From NCBI GenBank assembly GCA_028278555.1, contig JANQEA010000074.1, forward strand, positions 1 through 64,000: a stretch of DNA of 64,000 bases. Reading direction: 5' to 3'. Shown piece after piece: positions 1-8,466 of this stretch. Numbering within the stretch: the stretch's first letter is position 1; each line of letters opens with the position of its first letter. The notes beneath the pieces are model-generated. The model had not been told where the DNA came from. It ran no database searches and saw nothing but the letters and a program-made list of their open reading frames with translations. Source of the DNA: Candidatus Bipolaricaulota bacterium (GTDB lineage: Bacteria > Bipolaricaulota > Bipolaricaulia > UBA7950 > UBA9294). Position numbers and translations under genes: made by a program.

Positions 1-51
1 GCGACTTCCTGCTCCCAAAGCAGGCGCGCTACCAGGCTGCGCCACTCCCCG
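1..51 (-). tRNA. tRNA-Pro (anticodon TGG), 3' part outside window
   Basis: Read on the minus strand, the segment starts with CGGGGAGT, the usual 5' end of tRNA-Pro. It continues with a D-arm and an anticodon arm made of CCTGC, a seven-base loop TTTGGGA and GCAGG. The loop places TGG at the anticodon. The T-arm and acceptor 3' strand lie beyond the left edge of the window, so the gene is cut by the window and is not known to be broken. Confidence 0.9.
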
Positions 52-138
52 CGACGGCGTGGCCATTATAGGAACCCCCGAGAAGCCGATCAATCGTGAC
101 AGTCAACGACGCGCAAAACCCTTTGCCAGCAGTCAGGG

Positions 139-2622
139 TCAGCGCATCGAGCGGCGACGCGACGGCCACTTCCGGACGACAAGATCGAGGAGGAAGAGAC
201 CGAGCGCGGCGAGGATCAACGGGATGTGTAGTGGAGTCTGTTCCGTCGATTCGCCCCCCTCAACCTCGGGGAGGAGCGTCCCCTCGACGAGCATGCGCCC
301 CCCGGTCCACTCGGCGATCGTAGCAAGCGATCCGAGATCGGTTCCGACGTCCCGATACTCAATCGGATACGGGATCGTCATCGGGAGGGTGAGCGAGCGC
401 CCGCGCTCTCGATCGACGGCATGCAGCGCGTAGCCCCCTTCCGGCGGAAGCGGGATCGAGGCGACGTAGAGCCCCGGTCCCTTCTGCGCGAGTTCGTAGA
501 CCGTCCCGTCAGGGAGGAGCTCGAGGTGCAGGTCGAGGAAGTTCGCGAACGCCCCGCTGTCGTCGCGTGCGTCGACGAGGACCTCGACCGTCTCGGCATC
601 GCGCTCGACTGACATCGCCAAACCGAGGGTCGACGTTCGAGACGGCTCCGTCGTGGCGAGGATCTCACCGAACAGCTCCGACAGACCGGACCAAGCGAGC
701 CACGTCCCCGAACCGAGACCGACCAGATCGGTGTTCAGAACGGTGACAGCGCCGAGGCCGAGTCGCCATGTGGTGACGATCGGATCCTCGCCGACCCAGA
801 GGGACGTGTCCGCCGTCGGTTTCGGATAGGTGAGCACGTATCCGTCGAGCGGCGGGATATCGATGAGTTGATCGAGAAGCCGACCGTCGACGCTGGCGGG
901 TCCGTCGACGAACCGCTGCCGAGTGATCCGCTGTGTCGCCTGGATGGAGATCTGAGGCAGGAGGGAGAAGTCGTCCGCGCGATAGAGGGTTCCCCCGCCG
1001 GCTTCGACCAGCGCGCTGAGAAGCGCCTCGTTCATTGTCTGCCCGACGCCGATCGCGGAGAGGGTTACGTCGTCCAGCTCCTGAAGTCGCCGGACGAGTC
1101 CGGCGTAGTCGCGGACTTCGTCGACCGTCTTCCCGTCGCTGATCAACAGGATGTGCTTCGAAGGGATCTCGAGCTCCTCGAGCCGATCGAGCGCATCGAC
1201 GATCGGATAGTAGACGTCGGTTCCGCCGATCGCCTCGAGCTCCCGGAGGGCCTCGTAGATCCACGCCGACTCGACCGGCGCGATCGGCACGATCCACGAA
1301 TGGCTCAGGTTGAACGCAAGGATCCCGACGTGGGTCGTCTCGTCGAGAAGGGCGGCGCTCGCGGCCGCCGCTTCCTTGAGGATGTCGATCTTCTCGACGC
1401 CGCGCACCCTCGATCGCATGCTCGACGAACGGTCGAGTACGTAGACGAGAGCGAGCTGGGCCTCGCGCGACTTCTCCGGAAGGGTGTAGGAGACGGGGAG
1501 GAGTTCCTCGATCCCCCCCTCGCTGATGCCGCGAACCTCCTCCTCGCCTTCGATGACCAGGAGGCCTCCACCGAGATCGCGAACGAAGCTGCTGATCGTA
1601 TCGAGCTCGTCGCCGGTCAGGGTGGCGAACGAGAGTCCGGTGAGGATCAGCTGTCGATAACCGGCGAGGATCTCGAGGGGAGGAATGGCATTGGTCACGG
1701 TCGACGCGAGCCCGAGGGATTCGGCGAGCACGGGGACGGCTGACTCGCCAATGCGATCGACGACCAGAAGCGGGGGGCGGTCGATTGCGGTGACCAGCAG
1801 CGAGAGCGCATCGTTGTTCGGAATCGGGTCTCCAGGAGCCTTGACAAGAGCCTCGTAGGTGTGTGCCGTCGGGCGATCGATCGAGTCTTCGACGGAGAAT
1901 CGGTTCACGCCTTCGACGAGCGCGACGTCCTCGAAGGAGAGGATGTCGTCATCGCGATAGACGACGAGGGTTGCGTCGACCGCCTGCGCGGATCTGACCT
2001 CGATGTCAATCGAGAACGTGCGACCGATCGAGACCTCGCTCGGCCCGTTCATCGAGACGAGGGCGACGTCGGATCCGGCGGTCTCCCCGATCGGGAGAAC
2101 CGAGATCGGAACGCCGGCGAGCCGAACCGCGCTGATCGCGGCGGTCGGATCGTCGGCGAATCGCCCGTCGGAGACGAGAATGAACTGGTTCGCTCCGTTG
2201 TCCGGGAGGATCGACAGTCCGAGTTCCGTCACCGGATTCAGGTTCGACGCCGTGGCGTCGAGCGGGACAACGCCGAGCGGGAAGATCGACGAACCGAGCG
2301 GGACGGCCAGGGAGGCGCTCCGCGCAAACTCGATCGTCGCGAACCGCCATTCGGGATGAGCGGAGACGACCTCTTGAATCGCCGCCCGCGTCGCATCGTC
2401 GTCCGAGGTCAGCGTGATGCTCGCCGAACGGTCGATCAGGAAGATCGCGTTCCGTTCGGTCGCGTGTTGCGAGATCCGCGGCCCTGTGAGCGCGAGCAGC
2501 AGGAGAAGCAACGCAATGCTGCGGAGGATCGGCCGGCTCTTCTGGCGGAGGACCAGGAAGAGGAGTCCGGCGAGGATCGGGAGCGCAGCGAGGAGGAGAT
2601 ACGGGAACGTCAGTCGGATCAT
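139..2622 (-). CDS. Membrane-anchored double VWA protein with glutamine-amidotransferase-like middle
   Basis: This 827-residue protein has two N-terminal hydrophobic helices (about 5-26 and 33-46). A first von Willebrand A-like domain follows, with the MIDAS motif DRSAS at 64-68. A flavodoxin/amidotransferase-like segment spans about 325-365, and a second VWA domain has DRSSS starting at residue 397. A C-terminal membrane helix lies near 803-820. It is the last gene of the MoxR operon and overlaps the previous VWA gene by 4 bases. Such proteins are thought to act as metal-dependent adhesion or assembly factors with MoxR ATPases at the envelope. The specific client is unknown. Both MIDAS motifs look intact, which suggests two metal-binding sites. 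Confidence 0.85.
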   Translation of the reverse strand: MIRLTFPYLLLAALPILAGLLFLVLRQKSRPILRSIALLLLLLALTGPRISQHATERNAIFLIDRSASITLTSDDDATRAAIQEVVSAHPEWRFATIEFARSASLAVPLGSSIFPLGVVPLDATASNLNPVTELGLSILPDNGANQFILVSDGRFADDPTAAISAVRLAGVPISVLPIGETAGSDVALVSMNGPSEVSIGRTFSIDIEVRSAQAVDATLVVYRDDDILSFEDVALVEGVNRFSVEDSIDRPTAHTYEALVKAPGDPIPNNDALSLLVTAIDRPPLLVVDRIGESAVPVLAESLGLASTVTNAIPPLEILAGYRQLILTGLSFATLTGDELDTISSFVRDLGGGLLVIEGEEEVRGISEGGIEELLPVSYTLPEKSREAQLALVYVLDRSSSMRSRVRGVEKIDILKEAAAASAALLDETTHVGILAFNLSHSWIVPIAPVESAWIYEALRELEAIGGTDVYYPIVDALDRLEELEIPSKHILLISDGKTVDEVRDYAGLVRRLQELDDVTLSAIGVGQTMNEALLSALVEAGGGTLYRADDFSLLPQISIQATQRITRQRFVDGPASVDGRLLDQLIDIPPLDGYVLTYPKPTADTSLWVGEDPIVTTWRLGLGAVTVLNTDLVGLGSGTWLAWSGLSELFGEILATTEPSRTSTLGLAMSVERDAETVEVLVDARDDSGAFANFLDLHLELLPDGTVYELAQKGPGLYVASIPLPPEGGYALHAVDRERGRSLTLPMTIPYPIEYRDVGTDLGSLATIAEWTGGRMLVEGTLLPEVEGGESTEQTPLHIPLILAALGLFLLDLVVRKWPSRRRSMR

Positions 2623-4397
2623 CGGGACCTCCTCGCCAGCGTCTGACGTGTCGCGTGCAGATACGTCTCGGCGAACAGGAGGACGATCCCCAGCGCGGCG
2701 AGTCCCTGCCAGAGCGGCAAGAGCCGGACCGTCCGGCGCGTTTCGCGCGCAGCCGCCTCGACCGTCTCGGAGGGCGAGCTGAGGACCGACTCCCCGCTTG
2801 GGATGTTGACGGCAATCGGGAAGGCTCCCCGATCGGTGATCAGGGTGTGGAACCCGGGAGAGACCGGGCGGACGGTGAGCAAGCCCTCGGGCAGGGGGAT
2901 CGCTTCTTCATTGGCGTCATAGAGTCGGTTGACCGTTCCGCGGCCGCCGAGCGGAATCGGCTCGCCGACCTCGGCCGATCGGTAGGAGAGCTCGGACGGA
3001 AGGCGGACGAGTCCGGCGACGATGTTTCGGATCAGCAGCGGGAAGTCGATCGTGATCGGGAGATTGGTTCCCAGGATGTTCGGAGCGAGATAGAAGAGTG
3101 TTCTCGTTTCGTCGGTATACGTAGCGAGAAGCGGCAGGTCGCCGGATGCCAAGACGATCTCCGAAGCGGGTGGGAGCCACGCGTAGGGCGCCTCTCGGAT
3201 TCGGAAGGTCGTGGGGTCGACGCCGTTGAGAAGCGGATGATCCGGGTCTCTGATCTCGATCCGGTCGATCGGCTGGGCGGCTCCGAGTGTCAAGACCCCC
3301 TCGATCCCCCCGTGGACGAGGAGAACCGTGCCGGTCACGGTAACCGGCGCCCGGACAGCGTGAACGATCGTCAGGTCTGCGCTGACCGGCGCATCGACGA
3401 GCGTTACCGGCGCGACGGCGCGGAGTGCCGCCATCAGATACCGGTTCTCGAGGCCGATCCAATGGATGCGGATGTCGATCGGTCGATCGAGGGCGAAGAA
3501 TCGCCGGTTGTCCGCGCCGAACCGATCGTCGGGTTCGAGCATGGCTGTGAACAGAGAGCCGCGCGAGTGCGGGAACGGGACGACGAACCGTTCGTGCGAC
3601 GCTGGCGGCATCAGCAGAGCGAGGCTCGTCTGGTTCTCTCGGTCGTCGATCCGGATCGTGACATCTCGATAGTCGTCCGAGTCATTCAGAACGGTCACGA
3701 ACGCGGTGACGCCCTCGCCGTCGGGATTGGCGCGGACCGAGAATCCGGTCAAGGCCAGGTTGTCTCCGCTGTCGACGAGGACCGTCTCGAACGAAGCAGG
3801 CATCTTGGGGAACGGATGATCGGACAGGACGACGACCCGCTCGAAGCGGGACGCACCGCCGATGCTCCCGAGCAACGACAAGAGGGACTCGGTCGTTCCG
3901 TCCCCGTACCACGTCGGTTGAGACCGCCGGACGGCGTCACGAAGATCGCTGGGATCGAGGCCGGGCCGGCCGAGGATCTTCGGGGCGGACGAAAGCTGAA
4001 TGACGGCCGTCGTTGTCGAGGAAAACTCCTCGAGCAGGCTCTCTGCTTCGCGCAGCGCACTCTCGTACCGGGTCGATCCATCCTCCATGAGGGCCTGCAT
4101 ACTGGCGCTCCCGTCGAGGACGATCGCCAGGCCGGAGAGCGAGGCGGTCCGAATCCGCCACGCGGGCTGAGCGAGTGCGAAGACGAGCGCTGTGAGCGCA
4201 GCCAGCTGTAGGAGCAACAGCGGATCGATCTGCTGGCGGATCTGGGCCGCTCGGGACTGCGGATCGCCGGAGAGGCCCTCCCAGAGGAAGAGCGCCGAGA
4301 CGTCTCGCTGGCGCTCTCTCGCCTGGAGGAAGTGGAGGACAAGGATCAACAACGCAGCGAGCAGAAGGTAGAAGGCGATCGGATTGCCGAGTGTCAT
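2619..4397 (-). CDS. BatA-type VWA membrane protein
   Basis: The 592-residue protein starts with the two-helix arrangement of the BatA N-terminal domain (about 8-24 and 59-77). A VWA domain follows with MIDAS motif DGSAS at 95-99, then a long extracytoplasmic region, and a membrane helix near the C-terminus (about 565-582). The start codon overlaps the DUF58 gene end by 4 bases (ATGA type), so translation is probably coupled. In related clusters, BatA-like proteins work with MoxR and DUF58 proteins in envelope stress or complex maturation. That role is inferred here from gene order and domain type. Confidence 0.85.
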   Translation of the reverse strand: MTLGNPIAFYLLLAALLILVLHFLQARERQRDVSALFLWEGLSGDPQSRAAQIRQQIDPLLLLQLAALTALVFALAQPAWRIRTASLSGLAIVLDGSASMQALMEDGSTRYESALREAESLLEEFSSTTTAVIQLSSAPKILGRPGLDPSDLRDAVRRSQPTWYGDGTTESLLSLLGSIGGASRFERVVVLSDHPFPKMPASFETVLVDSGDNLALTGFSVRANPDGEGVTAFVTVLNDSDDYRDVTIRIDDRENQTSLALLMPPASHERFVVPFPHSRGSLFTAMLEPDDRFGADNRRFFALDRPIDIRIHWIGLENRYLMAALRAVAPVTLVDAPVSADLTIVHAVRAPVTVTGTVLLVHGGIEGVLTLGAAQPIDRIEIRDPDHPLLNGVDPTTFRIREAPYAWLPPASEIVLASGDLPLLATYTDETRTLFYLAPNILGTNLPITIDFPLLIRNIVAGLVRLPSELSYRSAEVGEPIPLGGRGTVNRLYDANEEAIPLPEGLLTVRPVSPGFHTLITDRGAFPIAVNIPSGESVLSSPSETVEAAARETRRTVRLLPLWQGLAALGIVLLFAETYLHATRQTLARRSR

Positions 4398-5275
4398 CGG
4401 AGGAGTCCTCCGTTCCTCAGGTCTTCGTGGAGGAAGCGCTCGATCGGAACGTCCGTCGTCGTTTGGAAGTAGGGGATCCCGCGCTCGAACGAGAACGCCT
4501 TCAGCCGCTCGCGGTTTCGTCGAACCCGTTTGGCGTACTCGTCGAGCGTTCGCTGCCCGATCGTCAGCGTCACGCGCTCCGACGACTCGACGTCGACGAG
4601 CCTCGTCGTGCCGGCTGCGTGCGGTGTAACGTCCTCGGGGTCTAGGATCTGGAGGAGGATCACCTCGTCGCCACGATGGCGGAGGCGGGCGAGCCCGTCG
4701 GCCGGCTCCGCACCGGCGCCGAGGAAGTCGCTGACCACGACCGTCAAGCCGCTCTCACGCGTCTGCGACAGGAACTCGAGGATCGCTTGATCGAGGGACG
4801 TCCTCCCGCCGGGTTCGATGTCGCGGAGGAGGCGGAGGATCTTCCCCATCTGTCCCATGCCGTGGCGGGCAGGAAGGCCGGGGATCAGCTCGTCGGAAAA
4901 TGGGAAGAGGCCGACTCGGTCGAGACCGCGAAGTCCGAGGTAGGCGAGGGCCGCGGCGAGGTGTGCCGCGTAGTGCGCCTTGCTCGGGATCCCGATCTGC
5001 ATCGATGCGCTGAAGTCGATCAGCAAGTAGATCGGCAAGTCGGCCTCGTGGACGTAGGTCTTCACCAACAGGCGGTCGAGACGCCCGAAGACGTTCCAGT
5101 CGATGTACCGGAAGTCGTCGCCCGGCACGTAGGCGCGGTAGTCGGCGAATTCGAGGCTGACCCCCGCGCGAGGGGATGCATGCAGTCCGGCGAGGTGTCC
5201 CTTCCGCCGCCCCTTGACGATGAAGCGGAGGTACGACAGCCGCTGCAGGAAGGCTTCGTCGATGAACGTCGGCAT
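4394..5275 (-). CDS. DUF58 family protein
   Basis: At 293 residues this is a typical-length DUF58 protein. The family signature DFRYIDW is at 54-60, and a VWA-like core beginning DFSASM is at 87-92. It has no signal peptide or membrane helix and is expected in the cytoplasm. It follows the MoxR ATPase gene with a one-base overlap (shared base 5275). MoxR-DUF58-BatA-VWA is a widely conserved gene string, and DUF58 is probably the partner that links the ATPase to the VWA membrane proteins. Confidence 0.9.
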   Translation of the reverse strand: MPTFIDEAFLQRLSYLRFIVKGRRKGHLAGLHASPRAGVSLEFADYRAYVPGDDFRYIDWNVFGRLDRLLVKTYVHEADLPIYLLIDFSASMQIGIPSKAHYAAHLAAALAYLGLRGLDRVGLFPFSDELIPGLPARHGMGQMGKILRLLRDIEPGGRTSLDQAILEFLSQTRESGLTVVVSDFLGAGAEPADGLARLRHRGDEVILLQILDPEDVTPHAAGTTRLVDVESSERVTLTIGQRTLDEYAKRVRRNRERLKAFSFERGIPYFQTTTDVPIERFLHEDLRNGGLLR

Positions 5276-6261
5276 CAGGATCGTTCGGGAACGTGCTCCC
5301 AGACATCGTCGAGGAGTTCCGCCACCGAGACGCCCTCGGCCTCTCCCTTGAAGTTGAGGACGAGGCGGTGGGCGAGGGCGACGTGGAAGAGCTCCCGGAT
5401 GTCTTCGCGCCGGACGTTCACCTCGCCGGCGAGGAAGGCGTGGGCCTTCGCACCCATGATCAGAGCGAGCGCCGCGCGCGGGCTGGCGCCGTACTCGACG
5501 TACTCGACGATCCGCGCGGGGGCGTGCCCGCTGTTCGGATGCGTTGCCAGAACGAGGCGGCCGACATACTCGCGCAGCCCTTCGGCGATCGGGACCTCGC
5601 GGACGACCTCACGTGCTGTCAGGATGTCCTCCGCCGTTGCCGTCGGCTCGGGGAGTTGAATCCCTCCGCCTTCTGTGTTGCGTACCGTGATCGCAGTCAA
5701 CTCCTCGAGCGACGGGAATCGGACGTTCGCCTTGAGCAGGAACCGGTCGATCTGGGCTTCGGGAAGGGGATAGGTCCCCTCCATCTCGATCGGGTTCTGG
5801 GTGGCGAGGACGATGTAGGGCTCCTCGAGTTCGTAGGTGTGAGCCCCGACGGTGACCGTTCGCTCCTCCATCGCTTCGAGCAGGGCGGACTGCGTCTTCG
5901 GTGTGGCGCGGTTGATCTCGTCGGCGAGGACGATGTTGGCGAAGACCGGGCCTCGCGAGAACGCGAACCGTCGACTCCCCGACTCCTCGGTGATGATGTC
6001 GGTGCCGACGATGTCCGCGGGCATCAGGTCGGGTGTGAACTGAATCCGCGAGAACTTCAGGCCGAGCGATGCAGCAAGCGTTCTCACGAGAAGGGTCTTC
6101 CCGAGTCCGGGAACGCCCTCGAGAAGAAGGTTCCCTTTGCAGAGGAGCGAGATCAGCGCGGCTCGGACGATCTCACCGTGGCCGACGATCACCTCCTCGA
6201 TCGACTCCGTCAGACGCTTGAAGACCGTCTGCGCAACCTCCAGATCCCGTTCCGTGATCAT
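5275..6261 (-). CDS. moxR: MoxR family AAA+ ATPase
   Basis: The 328-residue AAA+ protein has Walker A GVPGLGKT at 49-56, Walker B ending DEIN at 114-117, and the ATQNPIEMEGTYPLPEAQ segment typical of MoxR. MoxR ATPases act as chaperones that insert metal or activate partner proteins carrying VWA domains. Three VWA-fold gene products lie immediately downstream in the same operon. It overlaps the upstream membrane-protein gene by 4 bases. Family assignment is firm, but the client complex is not known. Confidence 0.95.
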   Translation of the reverse strand: MITERDLEVAQTVFKRLTESIEEVIVGHGEIVRAALISLLCKGNLLLEGVPGLGKTLLVRTLAASLGLKFSRIQFTPDLMPADIVGTDIITEESGSRRFAFSRGPVFANIVLADEINRATPKTQSALLEAMEERTVTVGAHTYELEEPYIVLATQNPIEMEGTYPLPEAQIDRFLLKANVRFPSLEELTAITVRNTEGGGIQLPEPTATAEDILTAREVVREVPIAEGLREYVGRLVLATHPNSGHAPARIVEYVEYGASPRAALALIMGAKAHAFLAGEVNVRREDIRELFHVALAHRLVLNFKGEAEGVSVAELLDDVWEHVPERS

Positions 6262-7805
6262 GATCCTCCTTCTGTAATCGCATTGAAGTAGTCGCGTACG
6301 ATTTTGATCGCCCCCTCGGGGAGTCCGCGCTCGCGGAGAATCGAGTCGATCCGTTCGTAGCTGACTCGATAGGAGGGGGGAGCTCCGTCCGGGGAAGGCA
6401 TCAGTTCGACCGGCACGCCCTCCGTGACGTACTCGCTGACGTAGTCCCCTTCCGACCCGATCTTGGCCCGATCCTCCTCGCGAAGGAAGTCGGACTCGGG
6501 CAGCTCCGTCTCGTCGGGGGACGAGCCCGAGCCCGCGGCACCGCCGACCTCATCCGGATCCTCTTCGCCATCGGCCTCGATCGTCGGACGCCGATCGCCG
6601 GCCGATGCGTTCTCCGCATCGGTGCCGTCAGGCGGGCCGCTTCCATCCGGGTCCTCGCCGGGATCTGCGGCTCCTTCGGAGGGGGATTCCCCGAGGTCGT
6701 CCAAGAAGTCCTTGAGATCTTCCGAATCCGGAGAGATGGCCGTGGTCTCCGGGAGATCCGCATCTCCATCCCCCGAGCGCTCGAGCTCGTCCTCCGGCGG
6801 GCCGAATTGATCGAGCAGCTGTTCGACCATCTCCTCGATGCTTCGCTCGTCCGGCGGATTCATCAGCTCATTGATCCCTTGCTCCATCTCGGGGGGGATA
6901 CCGCCGCGCTCCAGATCCTGTCGGAGAGCCTCCATTTCTTCTTCGGTGAGAGCCGAGCGTTCGTTCGTCGGAGCGTTTCCGAGCCGATCCCGGATCGCCT
7001 GAAGTGTCTGAGCGATCGATTGCAGCGCCTCGCTCTGAAGTTGGGCGAGGCCTTCGATCTCGCCGGGTGCAACCGGAGCGATGACGGCTTCATCCGGGGA
7101 TGCGCCGGCGAGGTCTCTCATGACGTCATCGAGCGTCTCCCCACGATTCGGTGTTTCAAGCGTCGGAACGCCGATCTCCTGCCCGGATTCCTCGTCAGTC
7201 TTCACCGTCAGTGGCGCGGTCGCCTCAGTGGACGGGCCGACGAGCGGGCCGACATCCTCGGGGCGTCCTTCGGCGGGCAAGAAGGACGTCTCCTCCAGGA
7301 TCTCCGCCGGCGAAGCCGAGGGAGGAGGAAGGGGGGTGAACGCCAGGCCGACGGCGAGGGCGAGACAGCACGCCCCCGCGGAGCCGCCGACGATCGTACG
7401 TCGAGCGATCGGGAGCGCGGTCTGCCAACCTGCGATCGCTTGACTCACTTCTGCCTCGAGCCGCTGCCGGAAGATCGACGAGTTGCCGCGTTGTCGGAGT
7501 TCGTAGAGCGAGCTAAGGCGGGCGGGCAGGCCGAGCGTGTCGTCGACTTGCAGGAGGAGGTGCGGAATCCTTGGCCGGCGCGCACGCCCGAAGATGTAGC
7601 CGAGGGTCGCAGCGACGAACGGTGGAAGGACGAAGATCGCGATCCCCCAAGTCGGGAGCGGGATCCGCAACAGGCGGACGGCTATCATCGCGGCTAGGGC
7701 AAGGAGGGAGAGTCCGGCCAGTGAGAAGCTGGCGGCGGACAGCCCGCGAAGCTTCCGAGCTCTCACTTCCAGGGCGCGAAGGAACCGCGAGTAATCAAAC
7801 GGCAT
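6258..7805 (-). CDS. Membrane protein of MoxR operon, acidic low-complexity middle
   Basis: The start at 7805 is chosen because AGGAGG lies five bases upstream. A longer reading frame to 7835 has no such site. The 515-residue product has hydrophobic helices near 25-45, 54-73 and 137-155. A long Asp/Glu/Ser/Pro-rich region (roughly 180-450) includes helical charged stretches, and a more conserved-looking C-terminal domain follows. The layout resembles the large DUF4175-like proteins often encoded before MoxR, but I cannot assign the family firmly. It overlaps the preceding permease-like gene by 11 bases. Confidence 0.75.
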   Translation of the reverse strand: MPFDYSRFLRALEVRARKLRGLSAASFSLAGLSLLALAAMIAVRLLRIPLPTWGIAIFVLPPFVAATLGYIFGRARRPRIPHLLLQVDDTLGLPARLSSLYELRQRGNSSIFRQRLEAEVSQAIAGWQTALPIARRTIVGGSAGACCLALAVGLAFTPLPPPSASPAEILEETSFLPAEGRPEDVGPLVGPSTEATAPLTVKTDEESGQEIGVPTLETPNRGETLDDVMRDLAGASPDEAVIAPVAPGEIEGLAQLQSEALQSIAQTLQAIRDRLGNAPTNERSALTEEEMEALRQDLERGGIPPEMEQGINELMNPPDERSIEEMVEQLLDQFGPPEDELERSGDGDADLPETTAISPDSEDLKDFLDDLGESPSEGAADPGEDPDGSGPPDGTDAENASAGDRRPTIEADGEEDPDEVGGAAGSGSSPDETELPESDFLREEDRAKIGSEGDYVSEYVTEGVPVELMPSPDGAPPSYRVSYERIDSILRERGLPEGAIKIVRDYFNAITEGGS

Positions 7806-8466
7806 GAGGCCTCCTGATCTGGCGTCGAATGCCAAGCAGCTGTATGGAGATCATCAACAGGACGAATCCGAAGGCGACGGCAATCTCTGCGGAGGACGCG
7901 GACTGCATGATCTGCAGTGCTGCTCCGATCGGGCTGAAGACGGCGACGATGGCGGGGATTCGCTCGACGAAGCTGAGAACCCATGGGGCGACGACAAACA
8001 GCCCGAACAGCATGTACTGAAGGAAGAACGGTCGGGTCCGGCGCGCGACACCCCAGAGTTCCATCCGCAAGGCGATCAGAGAGAACATCATCGCAGAGCA
8101 AGTCGAGTACAGAAGGAGAAGGAGCAATCCGACATCCTTCCCTGGGGCGAGAGACCGCGAGAAGACCAGCATCGGAAGAACGAGCATCTGCCCGAAGGCC
8201 GTGTGTACGAGCAGGCTGAGGATCACCGACCAGCGGAGAGGACTCACAGCTGCCGCGCTGGATCCTCGGCTGAGTCCGATGAGTGCGGTGGTCGCAACAT
8301 AGGTCGCGAAGAAGGTCTGCCAGGGGGGATTCCAGTGCGGCTCCAGCAAGCGAGCGACTCGCGTGATCGGCGGGATTGAAAGCAGAAGTCCTACACCGCA
8401 GACCACAAGCAGAAACGTGTGCACCTGGACAGCCCGAGGCGAGAGGACAGAGGACGGACTAGTCAT
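7795..8466 (-). CDS. Polytopic membrane protein, unknown function
   Basis: The 223-residue protein is almost entirely hydrophobic, with about six predicted membrane helices. It is similar in style to ABC-2 type permease or exporter subunits, but no diagnostic motif is visible. The start at 8466 has GGAAGG eight bases upstream; an in-frame earlier ATG at 8499 has no clear site. It overlaps the upstream gene by 8 bases and the downstream gene by 11. It is therefore part of the MoxR operon and probably an integral component of the same envelope system. Confidence 0.7.
   Translation of the reverse strand: MTSPSSVLSPRAVQVHTFLLVVCGVGLLLSIPPITRVARLLEPHWNPPWQTFFATYVATTALIGLSRGSSAAAVSPLRWSVILSLLVHTAFGQMLVLPMLVFSRSLAPGKDVGLLLLLLYSTCSAMMFSLIALRMELWGVARRTRPFFLQYMLFGLFVVAPWVLSFVERIPAIVAVFSPIGAALQIMQSASSAEIAVAFGFVLLMISIQLLGIRRQIRRPHAV

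Noticed and set aside
2655..4211. Long open frames antisense to the VWA genes and many other real genes
   Set aside because: They mirror codon structure of the sense genes in a high-G+C genome, lack ribosome-binding sites and read as Arg/Asp/Glu-rich non-proteins.
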